NCBI GenBank assembly: GCA_034670405.1
Contig: JAXDDX010000001.1
Location: 8,463,001-8,527,000, forward strand
Length of the DNA stretch: 64,000 bases
Reading direction: 5' to 3'
DNA from: Hoplostethus atlanticus
Lineage: Eukaryota; Chordata; Actinopteri; Trachichthyiformes; Trachichthyidae
The notes below the pieces were generated by a model. It was given only the letters and a program-made list of their open reading frames with translations, had not been told where the DNA came from and did no database searches. Each line of letters opens with the position of its first letter. Position 1 is the first letter of the stretch. Positions 1 through 49,534 of this stretch are shown piece after piece. A program made the position numbers and the translations under genes.

Positions 1-2778
1 TGTCTCCGTTTGTCTCTGGAGCGCATTGGCAGCCATCTTGTCTTCCTCAAGATAGATGGAGAGGGGAAGGTGCTTGGATCATCTCTGCAGACCCTTAGAG
101 AGCTGGTGAAAGAGACTGGGGCAAGGACAGTGCTGGCTAATGCCCTCTACGAGCCCTGGCTGAAGGAGAGGGACGAAGCAGTGGCGTCCTCTCTGCAGAA
201 AGATGGTGTAGAATGTAGGATGGTCCACTCCTATTGTCTCAGAGACCCTTACTCTGTCAGCACAGAAGGGGTGGGACTCAGAGGTTAGCCACAACAGACT
301 GGAGTTGGTTTATTGAGCTTGCATTAATAACTCTTCATTAGATACTGGCAGTAACATCTTTTTGTGGTGAACTATATGTTTTCTTCTGTTGGTTCAGGGA
401 TTGGTTCAGTGTCTCACTTCATGAGCAGAACTCAGGCTCTGGGTTAGGTACTCCCCTGGATCCTCCTGTGTCTCTACCCACCCCCGCCCACTGGCCTCGG
501 GGCATTACTTTGGACATGCTGGGCCTGGCACGCATGCCCTGCAGGAAGGATGGCACCACGGTCAGTAACCACAGCAGAGCAGAGATACAGCCCGGATACA
601 GTGAGGAGACAACGAGACCATGAAGTACTGAATCATTTGCTTCTTTTTATATTTAGATTGACTGGGCGGCTAGCATCCGCAATTCCTGGGATTTCAGTGA
701 GGAAGGAGCTCATGCCCGGCTGGAGGCCTTTCTTCACGATGGTGGGACACCTTACACACATGCTGTATACATACTATAGACTGTTGATAGTAGAATGCTG
801 TGGCATTGTTTCTGTCTAAGTGTGTCATTGATCTAACAGTAATTTATAATATGTGTAATGACTCTTTCCATGTTTCTTAGGTGTGTATAGGTATGAGAAA
901 GAGTCAGGGAGGGCAGATGCCCCGAACACCAGCTGTCTGTCTCCCTACCTCCACTTTGGTTAGCTCAGCCCACGCTGGCTGCTGTGGGATGCCAAAGGGG
1001 CACGCTGCAGACCCCTCAAGTTCCAGCGCAAACTGGCCTGGAGAGATTTGGCCTACTGGCAGCTAACACTATTTCCTGACTTGCCCTGGGAGTCCGTCAG
1101 ACCTCCATACAAGGTAGAAATGGGCTGTAGACAGACAGGCCATTAGCCATTAAGATCCCTCTATATACTGTAAAACCCAAAGAAACACAGTCACATCAGT
1201 AATTACATGCCCATACCACACTATAAATAGACAAATCTTTGACAGACTTGCTCTCTCAAAATGTCACAGAGTTTTTCATCCATAGATATCTGCAGGCTCT
1301 GCGCTGGAGCAGTGAGCGTGGCCACCTGAAGGCGTGACAGCGTGGTAGGACAGGTTACCCTCTGGTGGATGCAGCCATGAGACAGCTGTGGCTGACTGGC
1401 TGGATGAACAACTACATGAGACATGTTGTAGCATCTTTTCTCATAGCATACCTGCATCTGCCCTGGCAAGAGGGCTACCGCTGGTTCCAGGTGAGATGTT
1501 CATGCACACACGCACAAAATACACTCACACACACATCATTTATAACATCTTGTGTAACCTTCACTTTATTCAAGGTTCCTTTGGTCATGGAAAATCTGGA
1601 TTATTTTTTTCAACATTTCCAGCTAGTACCAGTCCTAAGTGAAATAAGACCTGGGACATTCAGTTATTGTAACATGGACTCATGACAAATATTGGTCATG
1701 GAAATTGTGCTATATGTTGTGGAATAATCTTGCAAAAGTCATGGAATTTGATGAGCAAAGAGGTGTAAGATCCCAGTTTATTGTATCTAATGTCTACATG
1801 TGTGTGTAGGACACTCTGGTGGACGCGGACGTTGCCATAGACGCCATGATGTGGCAGAATGGGGGCATGTGTGTGCTGGACCACTGGAACTTTGTCATGC
1901 ACCCTGTCGATGCGGCACTGACCTGTGACCCCTGCGGCAGCTACGTTAGGAAATGGTGCCCTGAACTTGCAGAGCTGTCTGATGAGCTTATTCACAAACC
2001 CTGGAAGTGCCCCGCCTCCATGCTGCGGCGTGCAGGTGAGGGAGATGTTATGATCATCACAGCAAACAGGCAGTGAGGTTTCCAGTTGGCTTCTAAAGCA
2101 GACGTTTTTCTGTAGAATAGCTTGTCGATCTAAACACCACTTCTGTTTTGTATCACAATATCCACATCTCCCTCACAACATTACACAAACCTTGACAAGG
2201 AAATCTCCTGTCCTTCTCATCCTCGCTGCATAGGTGTGGAGTTTGGCCAGACGTACCCCGAGCGAATAGTCACAGACCTGGAGGAGCAGAGGAGCCAGTC
2301 TCTGCAGGATGTAGCTCTGGTGCGCAAGGAGTTTAGAGAGTATGTGGACAAGTGCTCAGGTCCTGACTTGGTGCCTCTGCCCCCACGCCTGGTCTCTGAG
2401 GCCCTGGGCTGGTCACACAGGGATGAGGGTGTGGTGGATACAGGAAAGCAGTTCCTCTTGCCTGTTATTACCCGCATGGAATTCAAACACCAGTTAGATG
2501 ATCCGGATGCAGATGCTGCCTCAAATCCCTACAACGCTGTTCTGAAGGGATATGTGAGCCGCAAGAGGGATGAGACCATTGCCTTCCTCGACGAGAGAGA
2601 CTTTACTGCCAGCGTGATGTATGAGGGAGCCCAGAGAAGGGAGAGACTAGAGAGTGATTATCGGAGAATGGAAGGACTCCCTCGGCCCCCCGCACCACGG
2701 GGCAGGGCCAGGCGAACTCCCACAGCCAAGGACAGGTTCTCTATAGTACCTGGAGGAGTGGTTACCCAACACAGGTGA
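1..2778 (+). pseudogene. Cryptochrome/photolyase-family gene (Cry-P-like), 3' part, inactivated
   Basis: Seen: coding pieces at 1-283, 398-560, 657-741, 881-1113, 1296-1490, 1810-2035 and 2234-2778, joined by GT/AG introns. They encode the photolyase alpha/beta segment (DPYSVSTEGVGLRG, then GIGSVSHFM) and the FAD-binding helical core ([38 protein letters not shown], then GMCVLDHWNFVMHP). A tail of about 120 residues follows, ending at a TGA at 2776. The family contains blue-light FAD photolyases and cryptochromes; the subfamily (Cry-P, the plant-like fish cryptochrome) is my inference. Odd: an in-frame TAG at 961-963 sits where the family has Gln in HFGQLSPR. An in-frame TGA at 1335-1337 replaces Trp in LKAWQRGRTG. 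The 398-560 exon changes frame between about 420 and 445, and its length conflicts with the phases of both flanking introns. The rest is well preserved, so loss looks recent. The 5' end lies outside the window. Confidence 0.8.
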
Positions 2779-2832
2779 CCCAGAGATCAGTGGTGAAAGG
2801 TTACTGGTACTGGTGGCCAGACGGTTACGAGC

Positions 2833-2838
2833 AATAAA
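2833..2838 (+). terminator. Poly(A) signal of the cryptochrome-family pseudogene
   Basis: AATAAA lies 55 bases after the TGA, giving a very short 3' UTR. A second possible signal (ATTAAA) lies near 3141. The convergent gcsh poly(A) signal is about 430 bases further on. Confidence 0.55.
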
Positions 2839-3265
2839 CTCTAATCTCAGGTTTAGTCTGTGTTTAACAATGTACATACTAACCCAAGTGAGTAAGAAAT
2901 GTTGGTTCTTAAAGAATCTAGTGGACATAACAGAGCTGATGAATTACAGTGGGTCCAGAAGGGGAAGATATGTACATTGTGTTAAGTTACTTTTGTATTA
3001 GGTGACAGTACATTTATCCCAAGTGGCATTCAGGCTGCTACCAATTTGTGTGTGCAAATCTGACTGTTTACAATCTGTGATGCTCTTAGTTGTGTAAAAT
3101 GAGAGCTTGAACTTAACATTGAAACATCATGACATGAACATTAAAGTTTATACTCAAGATTACGTGTCAATTCACATCCAATACTGCACTTTTTTTTTTT
3201 TAAAACAAAGTCTAACCTTGCAAGACAACATGCCCACAAAACAAGAAAAACCAAGTGTGAGGAAG

Positions 3266-3271
3266 TTTATT
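3266..3271 (-). terminator. gcsh: Poly(A) signal of gcsh
   Basis: TTTATT on the plus strand reads AATAAA on the minus strand, 385 bases after the gcsh stop codon. It gives a 3' UTR of about 0.4 kb. Between here and 2838 I see only unremarkable AT-rich sequence with one poly-T run. Confidence 0.5.
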
Positions 3272-3655
3272 TTCTAGTGTACAGGTCCCATCTCTCTAGT
3301 GTAGCTTCGTACATACGGTGAAGACCCACATTAATATTACCATAAAGATCAAAGTGCTTTTTTAATTCTCACAGTGTTTTAAAAGAGAAAATCAGATCTT
3401 CCGTTAGATGAAGTGCTTGCAAACTGTTGACAGTGATTAACAGTTTCTCATCCTTTCACTTTTGGGGTTTGAGGCCTCAGTAATCAAACAATATATTCTT
3501 CCTTGTGCCTCAACACTGGATGCTTTGTCAATGCAGGTTGAAATGTCCCCTAAAGTCAGTCATTAACAGTAGATTGAAACGTTCACAGTTCTATAATACT
3601 GGCAGGTCAGCACTGTTGAACTCAGGAGCTCCACTGGTTCCAAGGAAGTATTATC

Positions 3656-5688
3656 TTAGTCCTCAATGGAGCGGATGTATCTCTCATACGCTGCCTCGTC
3701 CATTAGAGCGTCAAGCTCTGCAGGGTTGGCAATGGTCATCTTCATCAGCCAACCTATATTCAAGATCAGGATAGAGGTCAGGTTAAGTTAAGTGATGTTT
3801 AATAGGAAACATACATCCATGTATGAGAACGAATCAGTGAATTAATTCTTGATTTTTGTGTCATGCCACGAGATAACGACGTGAGACATCATAAACATGA
3901 AAATGAGCATTAGACAAGGCCCTGAAATGTTGTCACTCCCCTGCCTACTACAAACCAAACAGTGACAGAGGATATAGCTTCCATAACACTACATATAAAT
4001 TACTGCTCTTCACCTTCTGACATTCTAGTCTCCATTCTTTATCGCTTCCTCTAACTTTCCGATGTCTTCTCTGAATAAGAGAATGAGGGAGTATTTATGG
4101 GTGGATGCTTACCATCTTTGTAGCAGGATTTGTTGACCAGACCGGGCTTGTCTGCCAGTAGTGCATTGACCTCGACAACCTCTCCGGTCAAAGGAGAATA
4201 GAGCTCACTGGCTGCCTTCACACTCTCCAGAGTGCCAAACTCATCTGAGACAGGAGAGGTAAGCCGATTAGTAACAAGCACATATAAATCCAAGTCAGGT
4301 CATGTTAGAACCATGAGAAAGACACCTGGATAAATAGTGCTAAGTGATACAGGTCAGATTTAAGATTTCTTGGGTAACAGGCAGACTAAAGACAGACTAC
4401 AGTAGAGAAAATCCTTGTTAACAAGGAAGGAATTTTCTCCAATATGTAAAAGTCTGAAAGGCATAAAGCTCAAAAGTAAATACCAAGGTGGAGTGAAATA
4501 AAATAACAGCTTTTATTCAAGTGGCCTGACTACAAGTATTTTGTGCCAGTGGGCTTTTATAGCCAAATGCATTTTCATCATGGTTGGAAGGTAGCTGAAC
4601 ACCCGTTTTGCCTCTCTAAATAGGCGTGTGTCTGAAGGAGAAAACAAGTAGCTCTGGCAACAAAGTGCAGAGGGTTAATTCCTTTGGAAAATGTAATGAT
4701 GGTCCTGATTTTTAAAGGCCTGGAATTTTTACACAAAGAATTTCGATAGATTATTGAATGGAGTCTCAGAAAGGACCTAGCCATAAAGCAACTGGCACAA
4801 TACAACACAACTAACCCTATCTTATCAGTTTAATATCTGATACGTCCTCTATAAGGGGACTTTGTATTAAATGGATTTTTAGGATCAGGAGTCGAAAAAG
4901 GGTCTTGCTCTGTTCGCTCCACGCATCGACCCGGTATTGCACTGCCGCTGGGAACCTCTTATGCACACACACTTAGGTAGCGACTACACATAATTTATAT
5001 TATATTACATACATACAATTTCTCATTACTATATTTTTATATTTTTATAGTGCTCTTACTGTAAATATTGTGTTTTTTTTTTATATAGAGCTCTACTGTA
5101 ATACTGTAAATATTGTGTTGGTTTTTTATTGTAAATAGTGTGAACTTGTTGCCCTTTGCACATTCCTGTTGAGCATTGCCACTTTTTCATTTCACTGCAC
5201 ACCCCGTGTGTGTATGTGACAAATAAAGTTCTTGAATCTTGAATCTCTTTTCTGTTTATCATCTTTAATATCCATATGGTTGTTTCTATGTGGGTAGAAC
5301 CAAAACAAGATTAGAAGTTTAGCTTTTGGGACAAAAAATGCCATTCATACTGGGAATCAAGTTTTCATGGATGTGCATTATTGATCTACTGTATGTCATC
5401 CTCTGGTGGGGTGGAGACAACCATTTCCTGAAACAAGATGGGGCTACTGTGGTCAGGTTGCTAGACTGCTGACGAGCTTCACGCTTTTCACACTTATACT
5501 TTATTTACAAGTATTACAAGTAAGGCTTTTTCTCCAAAGCTTTTTTTTTTTAAACAGTAGCCTGCCCTCCATACCTTGTTGAGCCAGCTGTGTGCCCACC
5601 TCTGGCAGTCCACAATAAACTACATCTCCCAGAGCCTCCTGTAAATGTCAAAACAGCAAGGACGAGTTTAGTCTCAAAGAAACCTCCA

Positions 5689-5734
<46 letters not shown>

Positions 5735-6261
5735 GTGTGAGTACATGCACACATCCAGGGACCGTACCTGTGCAAAGTTACTGATACCGACAGTTCCTAT
5801 TTCACCCTCTTCTACTCGGATCCATTCGTGCTTGTCTGTGAATTTTAGCGCTGCAAGATAACAGAGCGACACACTCAAAAACACAGCAGCCTTGCATTAA
5901 GAGTTTAAAGTATGTTGTGATCCCTGGGCACTGTGACAGCCAGGAAGAATATAGAGATTTCACCTGCCGCTGCCCAAGCTGACAGATACAGGTGTCTAAC
6001 AGTGGCGACAGGACTGTCCTTTTCATTCTAGGTACCCTTGCTAATGCTAATGTTAGCTGCATGCTACACTTACATAAGTAAATAACTACAACAAGTAAAC
6101 AAGTAAATACCTGCTAGTAAACGGCTAGAAGTGGAGAGACTTCGTTGAAAATAATGTTTCGATGCCAGTCGCAATGGAGAAAGGGGTGCGGAACGGGTAA
6201 GTAACGGCAAAGCTGTTGAAAAGTTGGAAGATAAGCAACGGAGCAACCCACAAGCAGCCAT
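3656..6261 (-). CDS. gcsh: Glycine cleavage system H protein, mitochondrial (complete, five exons)
   Basis: Carries the lipoyl-bound aminomethyl group between the P, T and L proteins of the mitochondrial glycine cleavage complex. Coding exons in order: 6261-6111, 5850-5768, 5638-5575, 4244-4113, 3753-3656. They join with consistent phases (1, 0, 1, 1) into about 175 residues; the human protein has 173. Residues 1-50 ([14 protein letters not shown]...) are rich in Arg, Ser and Leu without acidic residues, as in a mitochondrial presequence. The mature part opens with [20 protein letters not shown]. The lipoylation motif [13 protein letters not shown] puts the lipoyl lysine at about residue 109. 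The C-terminus [12 protein letters not shown] is typical. All key residues are present and I see no breaks. An out-of-frame ATG at about 6322 could open a short uORF if the 5' UTR extends that far. The window does not show whether this is a or b of a teleost pair. Confidence 0.95.
4905..5250 (+). mobile_element. Non-LTR retrotransposon (LINE) 3' tail in gcsh intron 3
   Basis: AT-rich 3'-UTR-like sequence is followed by CATTCCTGTTGAGCATTGCC, a CATTTCACTGCACA segment and GTATGTGACAAATAAAG. It ends in a short TTGAATC tandem tail. This matches the 3' ends of widespread teleost L2/Rex-type LINEs as I remember them. No coding part remains and the 5' boundary is uncertain. Confidence 0.55.
5696..5731. 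repeat. (TA)n microsatellite in gcsh intron 2
   Basis: About 34 bases of alternating T and A lie about 40 bases inside the intron, just downstream of the exon 2 donor at 5767. Confidence 0.9.
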
Positions 6262-7773
6262 TTTTGTCGCGTTCTGATGACAGCAACGATAGCAAAGACT
6301 GTGTAACGAAATGTTGACTCACTTAATAGTTAAAATACTGGCCCATCTTCCGGTTACCCGAGAGACGTATCTGGTACAGACCTGACACAACCGGACACAA
6401 CAGCTACTTATTACGGAAACGTACATTTTAGTTCTGGCTGTTAACAATACTTTCGTTGTGTGTATTTTGGTCAAACTAAACCAAACTAAAGATATCTTGG
6501 TATTTTTAAAATGAATGCAAACATATAACGAACAACGGAAATGCCGTTAGAGTGACAGCTCCCGATTTTTTCTCTTTGCATTGACCTCTCTGCAGCATTT
6601 CCATCAATGTGAGTCGCATGCGATATGTATCACCAGAGTCTGTGGGGACGCACGCTTTTTGTACAGCACAATTAGTTATATGGACAGTTAAAGCGAGCTG
6701 GCATTTCAAACCCATCGACGCTTCACATGTTTAAAAGCCGCCTTACAAGGCTTCATATGTTCATAAATCTTACACATAAAATATTCTCAGACAGCAAGTT
6801 CAATTAAGTCCAATTAAGTCCAAAACCAAGTTGCCGTCGCCCGATTATCTCTTCTTTTTGTACACATTGATCCATTTTATGCGTTATGTCACCTTACTGG
6901 GAATCGTGTTCACAACATAATAATTATACTTATTTGAGATTTGTTTTAGGTTGGCCTCTGTCGCCCCCATGTGGTTAAACCATTTCCAGTTTTGGTAGAT
7001 GGGACGGTCTTTATCCTGAGAAAGAAAGAGACAGAGTTTGTTGCATTTCAGAAGTAGCCTCCTCGCGTTAGTTTCGCCTTGCAATTAAGTTTCCCAGCAT
7101 GCCATAGTCGCCATTAAACATTGTTCAAATCCTTGACTAAATAACCTACATTTATCAAAGAGATTACGTTTTGGTTTACTGCTTGGCTGTAATATAAAGA
7201 CTGACACTAGTTGGGTTAAAGACAACCTCCCTGACTCTAGCAGCACACAAAAGAAAGAAAAATTAATGGAACATGTTAAAATGATGTTTATTTCAAAGAA
7301 GAGGTTGTATCTGGAGAGGAACACAGGAGTGTGTTATAAATCAACTTGTTCCCATGAGAATAATGATCAGTGTTTGGAGATACACAGACCAGGATGTCAG
7401 ACCTATCACATTCTTTTGTGTGATATTTATCTAACCACGATATGGGCACCACAAAGCAATCACATTCTACTTTCCCACATCATGTAGAGTGATAGCTGAA
7501 TATGCTAAATTGTTTTGCAGCCCCTAATAGTCACTCTAACTCTGATTTGCTGTTTGAAATGTTTTGTCTAAATGTTTTCGGGAGCCAAATAGATATTCCA
7601 AGGACTATGCAATCAGTTAAATCTTTATGACAGGTGGCTCTCGTGTATACACTTCCAATTATACTTTATAATCCTTTGCTCGTTAAAAGCACACAAAGAC
7701 CGATAAGGCAGGCCTCACGCCTTATTCTCATTTACCAACCTAACAAAACTTAAATTATTTATTTAGTAACACT
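6262..7773. other. Spacer between the gcsh 5' end and the fam107b 3' end
   Basis: Apart from the gcsh promoter region I see no gene here. The open frames are short and resemble no protein I know. There is a small 12-base tandem (CAATTAAGTC) near 6800. No transposon could be recognised. Confidence 0.5.
6345..6365. promoter_or_regulatory. ETS-type site upstream of gcsh
   Basis: CTTCCGGTTA lies about 90 bases upstream of the gcsh start codon. An ETS/GABP-like CTTCCGG core is common in TATA-less promoters of nuclear-encoded mitochondrial genes. No TATA box is seen. The function is inferred from motif and position only. Confidence 0.4.
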
Positions 7774-7779
7774 TTTATT
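7774..7779 (-). terminator. fam107b: Likely poly(A) signal of fam107b
   Basis: TTTATT on the plus strand is AATAAA on the minus strand, about 0.83 kb after the stop at 8609. Other AT-rich candidates exist nearby, so the exact site is uncertain. Confidence 0.4.
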
Positions 7780-8608
7780 CATACAAAACAACAGAATATA
7801 TAAAGAAAAGACCACTCTCACACCTGGGAGTTCTAGTATTGCTCAAAATTGCATTAGCTGAGGAAATGGCATGTTTTGAATACAAAAACAAAAAAAAACA
7901 ACTTGTGTTTCACACAACGGTACACTCCCTTTGTCCTGTTGTGGCTTCACAAACTATGCTGTAAAATAAACTAAGATACAGAACGACTAAAAGTCTGCTC
8001 CCTATACCTGGGCTAAAAGCTACAAACATAAATAACAAAAAGCACATTATTTTGGCTTTTACATTACACAGCTTCAAGAGTCCATCCAGTGTCCACTTTT
8101 CCTTATTTGATTCTGAAGATGAAAACAAAAAACCCCAACGACAACGACAACAACATCAATAACAATAAACAGAAATGACAGCTTTCTGTGGAGAGGAGTG
8201 AACAGAGGGGATGAAAACTCCTGATTATCTCGGGTTGTTTCTCCATCAGAGCTCATTGGAAGCTTGCTTGCCCTCGCTGAGAGGCATGTAACATAATGTA
8301 ATGTGTCTGTGTGTTCTAGGTCCCTCCTCTGGGGGGTGCTGTGTGGTGCTGGATGGGTGTGAGGGGCTGAAGTGAGTACTGGTGGTCCGTGGCAGGCAGA
8401 CAGAGGGGTCTTTAGTCTGTTAAGTCTCTCTCCTCACTGCAGGGTGGAACAGCTGGGTTGGGAAAACCAGGAAGTTCTTCTCAGACCACGGTCAGGTCAC
8501 TACTGTGCGCCACAGACAAAACACATGCCCTCTTGTACACACACTCCCGACACCTCCATGCCCACAAAATGCACACAAACAGCCAGACCCAGACACCCCT
8601 GCTGGGCT

Positions 8609-33080
<24,472 letters not shown>

Positions 33081-34092
33081 CTGGCGGAATGAACAATTAC
33101 CAAGAGAGAAAGTAAAACAAATCCTAATTCTACCGACATCAGGCGGATTAAGAGTTTCCCAGAATGTGGGCCAACATCCAACAGTTGGTCTGGGGTGGTT
33201 CCTTAAACATCATCAAACAGTGGAGACTGGGGAGTAGCCATAGTATAATTGTGTCCTATGAGTGGGACAATAGCGAATACTCGGAAAGTTTCTGCACTAC
33301 AGAAGCACAGTTCAAGCACATGTGAAGCACCATTTGAAGTAAAAATGTCTCTTTATCCAGTGAGGACATTCATTTTGCTCCATGCCAATACATGTCATTC
33401 ATCACAAACAAGGATATCCTCAATAGCTGTCCATCTCAGGGTGGGTGTTACTTAGTCATGTGTATAGCAGTAGCTGAATTGTCCATGGTGTCAGAAAGGT
33501 GGAATCCCAGCCTCAGATGTCGGTCCGTCGGTCCGTCGGTCCCTTGGTCAGTAGGTCAGTAGGTGGTTCTGTCATCACATCATCTCTCGCTGTCTCAGAT
33601 CACAGCTCCCCAGCCAGGTTAGTTATAAGTGGGTTCACCTTCTCTCTCTGTGGTGGCACACAGGTGGGGTTCACTCTCTCCTCAGCCCTTCGTAGTCCTC
33701 TGTTTGCCTGCCTGACAACCTGCATGTGTATGAGTGTCTTAGGGGGTACATGAGTGTGTGTGTGTGTGTGTGTGTGTGTTGATGGCAGTGTGTCGGGAGT
33801 GCTGGGTGTCTCATTACTTGAACAGGTAGTCCCTTGTCTGTTGTGAGTTTGGATACTGGGGTTAGCCTACACTGGATCAGCAGGGCTCTGGTTACCATCT
33901 GATTCAGGGTCAGCTACTATTACATTTGGCCATCACTACACTACTATTAAGTAATGAACTCATCTGATCACAAACCAGTTGCCAGAATATAAAGGTTAGC
34001 AGGGTGTTACAGATGGTTGAATATGAGAGCTCAAGTTACAGGTAAGCGATAGGCCTCAGATGAGAAAGAGAAAGGGGGGGCGAGAGAGTGTG

Positions 34093-34096
<4 letters not shown>

Positions 34097-34139
<43 letters not shown>
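34097..34139. repeat. (GA)n microsatellite
   Basis: About 43 bases of pure GA. Confidence 0.95.
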
Positions 34140-34144
<5 letters not shown>

Positions 34145-35439
34145 TGAGACAGGAGAAACCAGGGTCAACTGCTCTTGGGTGACTGCTGCTTAAATATTCA
34201 TACAATCCCATAAAGTAGACTTTTATCATTCTTCATCAAGTCTATCCTAACAGTGGATATTAATTTTTCATGAGCGGTCATAATGCCGAGTAACGACTCT
34301 GAGGAGGACAGAAACAGAGCATCCCATTGGTATTTGGGCCATGCATTCAGGTTTGGATTGTTTTCCCGTATATACCTCCTTATGTATGAGACACTGTGCA
34401 CACAAGTTCTGCTATGAATGAAAATATACAGAGCCATAAATATTTTTTGTGCTCTCTCTCTCTCTCTCTTACACACTCGCTTGTTTGAACAGCTTTGTGT
34501 TGTGGGTGTAGCATGTATTGACAAATTGAACAGAGATGTGAATCATGCATGAGCTCTCCTAATTGGGAATGTAAACGGAGATATAGCTCACACCCAGAGG
34601 CTCAGAGGGACACTGTACACAAGGGTATTTGGCAAAACGTTTTCATATATACACATCAATATCTAATATATTAATCTAATTGCCATTAATTGCATGTTGG
34701 TAGATGAAGAGGCCATTAAGATAAAGATAAAGACATTTACTTTGTGTAAAAGCACCTCGACAGTAATTTTAGCTTCCGAGTAGTAGAATGGTAAAAGGTG
34801 CTATTTTGGAGGAACTGTGGATTTTTGTAAAGACACTAATACATTTTACAGACACCTGAAGAAGGTTATAATGAACATTAATGGCAATAGGGCCTTGAAG
34901 ATTTTGCCTATAGCCTCCCTGGCAGCCAATAAATATGCAACCAATCTTTCCATAGGACTTTCATTGACCATAGCTAAACAACACATTGGGCCAGTAAACG
35001 GCTTGAAATAACAGTAGCAGTAGTGCAAGGAAAGTAACTTTCTAGGAGGTGTATTACAAAAGTCCTTTTGGCTTTAAGTAAAATCTGCAGCGGTCCTGAT
35101 GTCTATTTACTTTGACACAAAATGCAATATTATGTGAATTAGAGTGTTTACTAAAGGTAGTGCATAGGTATACCTAAATATTGTTTTGATGAATGCTGGT
35201 GTGTCTTCAAGGATAATGAGGTGCAACAAAAAAGTGTCTTTATGGTCACTGTTCTTGTGCCACTCTTGTTTTGCTCTCTAAAGCTGATATATTGCAAAGT
35301 GCTTTTATGATACCCTTTAGCACACACCATACCATGGAGCAGAAGACCTACTGACCTCTTTTTTGTCCTACTCTATTGAGCCTTAAAGGAGAAATTTATC
35401 TTTTCACATGCCCTCCTCCATAAGGAGGCCAAAGTGCAG

Positions 35440-35555
35440 GGTCTGCCACAGAACAGCACCCTGTACAGCTAGTAGGTATTCAGACTTGCTCAAAGGCACT
35501 CTGGGTGTTGAACCCAGGCCTAGTCAGTATGCCACCCTTCTAGGCTCCATCTGGT
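35440..35555 (+). mobile_element. Dispersed repeat with the CAAAGGCACT motif, copy 2
   Basis: GACTTGCTCAAAGGCACTCT then GTTGAACCCAGGCCTAGTCA. It resembles the copy at 31180 and the same teleost-wide repeat. Confidence 0.4.
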
Positions 35556-36579
35556 AATTTACTATGTCTCAACACTCATTCAGTTTATACAAGATAATAC
35601 AAAATCCAATCTGAACGCTATCATTATAGCCTACATAAGCAGATATATAACCCTTTCTACTCTACATGACCTGAGCTGAATATGCCTTAGTCACTAAGGC
35701 ATACTTTGACTTCCCTCTGGTGGTCAGCGATAGGAACTACAATGGTCAAAAATACCCTGTATCCAACAATACTAAAGCTATTTTAAAAGATGAAACATTT
35801 CAAGTGCCATTCGAAATAGAAATTATTTCAACGATATCATTCAGTAAACAGATCCGCAACATTAAAGTAATGACATCGATGTGCGTGTGTGAATATAAGT
35901 ATGCATTTCAGCATATCATTTCATAATATTTCACCTAAATGCATTAAGATAGCCAGTAAAATAATGCATTTTGTGTCTATCTGTATATCCTCATGGCAAC
36001 GTCACGAGAGCGTCAGAGTCGGTGGATAGAGGCGCACATCTGCGTCGAGCTAGTCACTTACAGCCAGAATACTACCAGAAGTAAGACATGCCTTCAAAAT
36101 AAAAGCATAAAATGTGTCACTTTTGAAAATATAATAGACTAAGTACGGAGCAACTCGACCTGTAAAATAGATACTAAAAATAATATATTGTATTATTTTG
36201 CACGGAATTTCTCTATGAAAGATGTCTATGTCTATGTCTTGTGGGCGGGTAAAATTAAGTCTCAAAAATATTATTTGGTGACTTCAACACAAAAACAGAT
36301 CCCTCCTTGTAACACGTTCGTCAATGGGGGTTTTATATTGAAAGCTGAACCGGAAGAGTTTTTTTTCCTCTGGCTGGCTTGATTCTGGTGAAGCGGCACT
36401 TGAGCGGCCAGTCAGTATGTAATCGCAGGTGAGGAGGGTTACAATCTCATCTGCTGTCGAGACGAAACAGAGGCAGTGTGGATTCATATCTAACCACGCA
36501 ATAATCTGTCTCGGGTTTATGACAGAATTATTTCTCCTGCATCGTATTTGTTTCGTTTTTTTCCGCTCGGTGATCTACA

Positions 36580-48918
<12,339 letters not shown>

Positions 48919-49528
48919 AGTGAAGGCAGGATGAGGGGAGAGACCAAGCCCTCAAGAGACTTGCCACTAAACGACCCCTTTAACAAACCACCCCCTTTAT
49001 GAGCTTTGGAACCTGGAATACAAACTGTGTGTGCATGAACATACACATTGTGCACCTATGACCAGGTTCAGAGAAGTCACACCTACCTGGTGGCCTTAAA
49101 GCTTGGTACAAGAGAGCAGTCCAACTGAAGTGCTGTGAAACTGTAAGGTGTGTGTGTGTGTGGGGGGGTGGTATGGTAGAGACTACCTGGAAATATGCTG
49201 ATTTAAACTGACATAGGACAGGCTATTGGAAATGCTCAGGTAAAGAAGAGGACCTATTTCAGATGTTTTCTTTTGTATTTATTTCAGTCTTTGTATTGTC
49301 TGCAATTGTTTTAGACAATTAGCCATTGATGTATTTTGTCATCAGAATCACCAATTTCAAAGTAAGTGGCTTGTAATCTCCCATGCACACATACACAGAC
49401 ATACTGATGTCCTCACTTGTTTGGTGTTTTGTTACTAGTTATGGTAGTGAGAGTGCGTGGTGCTGATTAAGAATGAACATGTCACATTATACTGATGAGA
49501 TTGTGTTGCTGACTGTCCATGTAAGTCA

Positions 49529-49534
49529 AATAAA
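49529..49534 (+). terminator. elapor2: Poly(A) signal of elapor2
   Basis: AATAAA about 610 bases after the TAG at 48916, followed by a GT-rich stretch (TTGTAATGTATTTGTC). The 3' UTR therefore spans about 48919-49555. Confidence 0.7.

Larger units (their letters stand above)
33081..36579. other. Region between fam107b long-form exon and elapor2
   Basis: No coding exon is recognised. It should hold the long-form fam107b promoter/5' UTR exon and the elapor2 promoter, which are divergent. It contains a degenerate GGTCCGTC tandem (33517-33545), a GA array (34097-34139), a repeat copy at 35440, and AT-rich blocks at 34190-34450 and 34640-35050 with many TAAT/ATTA cores that could be conserved enhancers. 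Confidence 0.5.
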
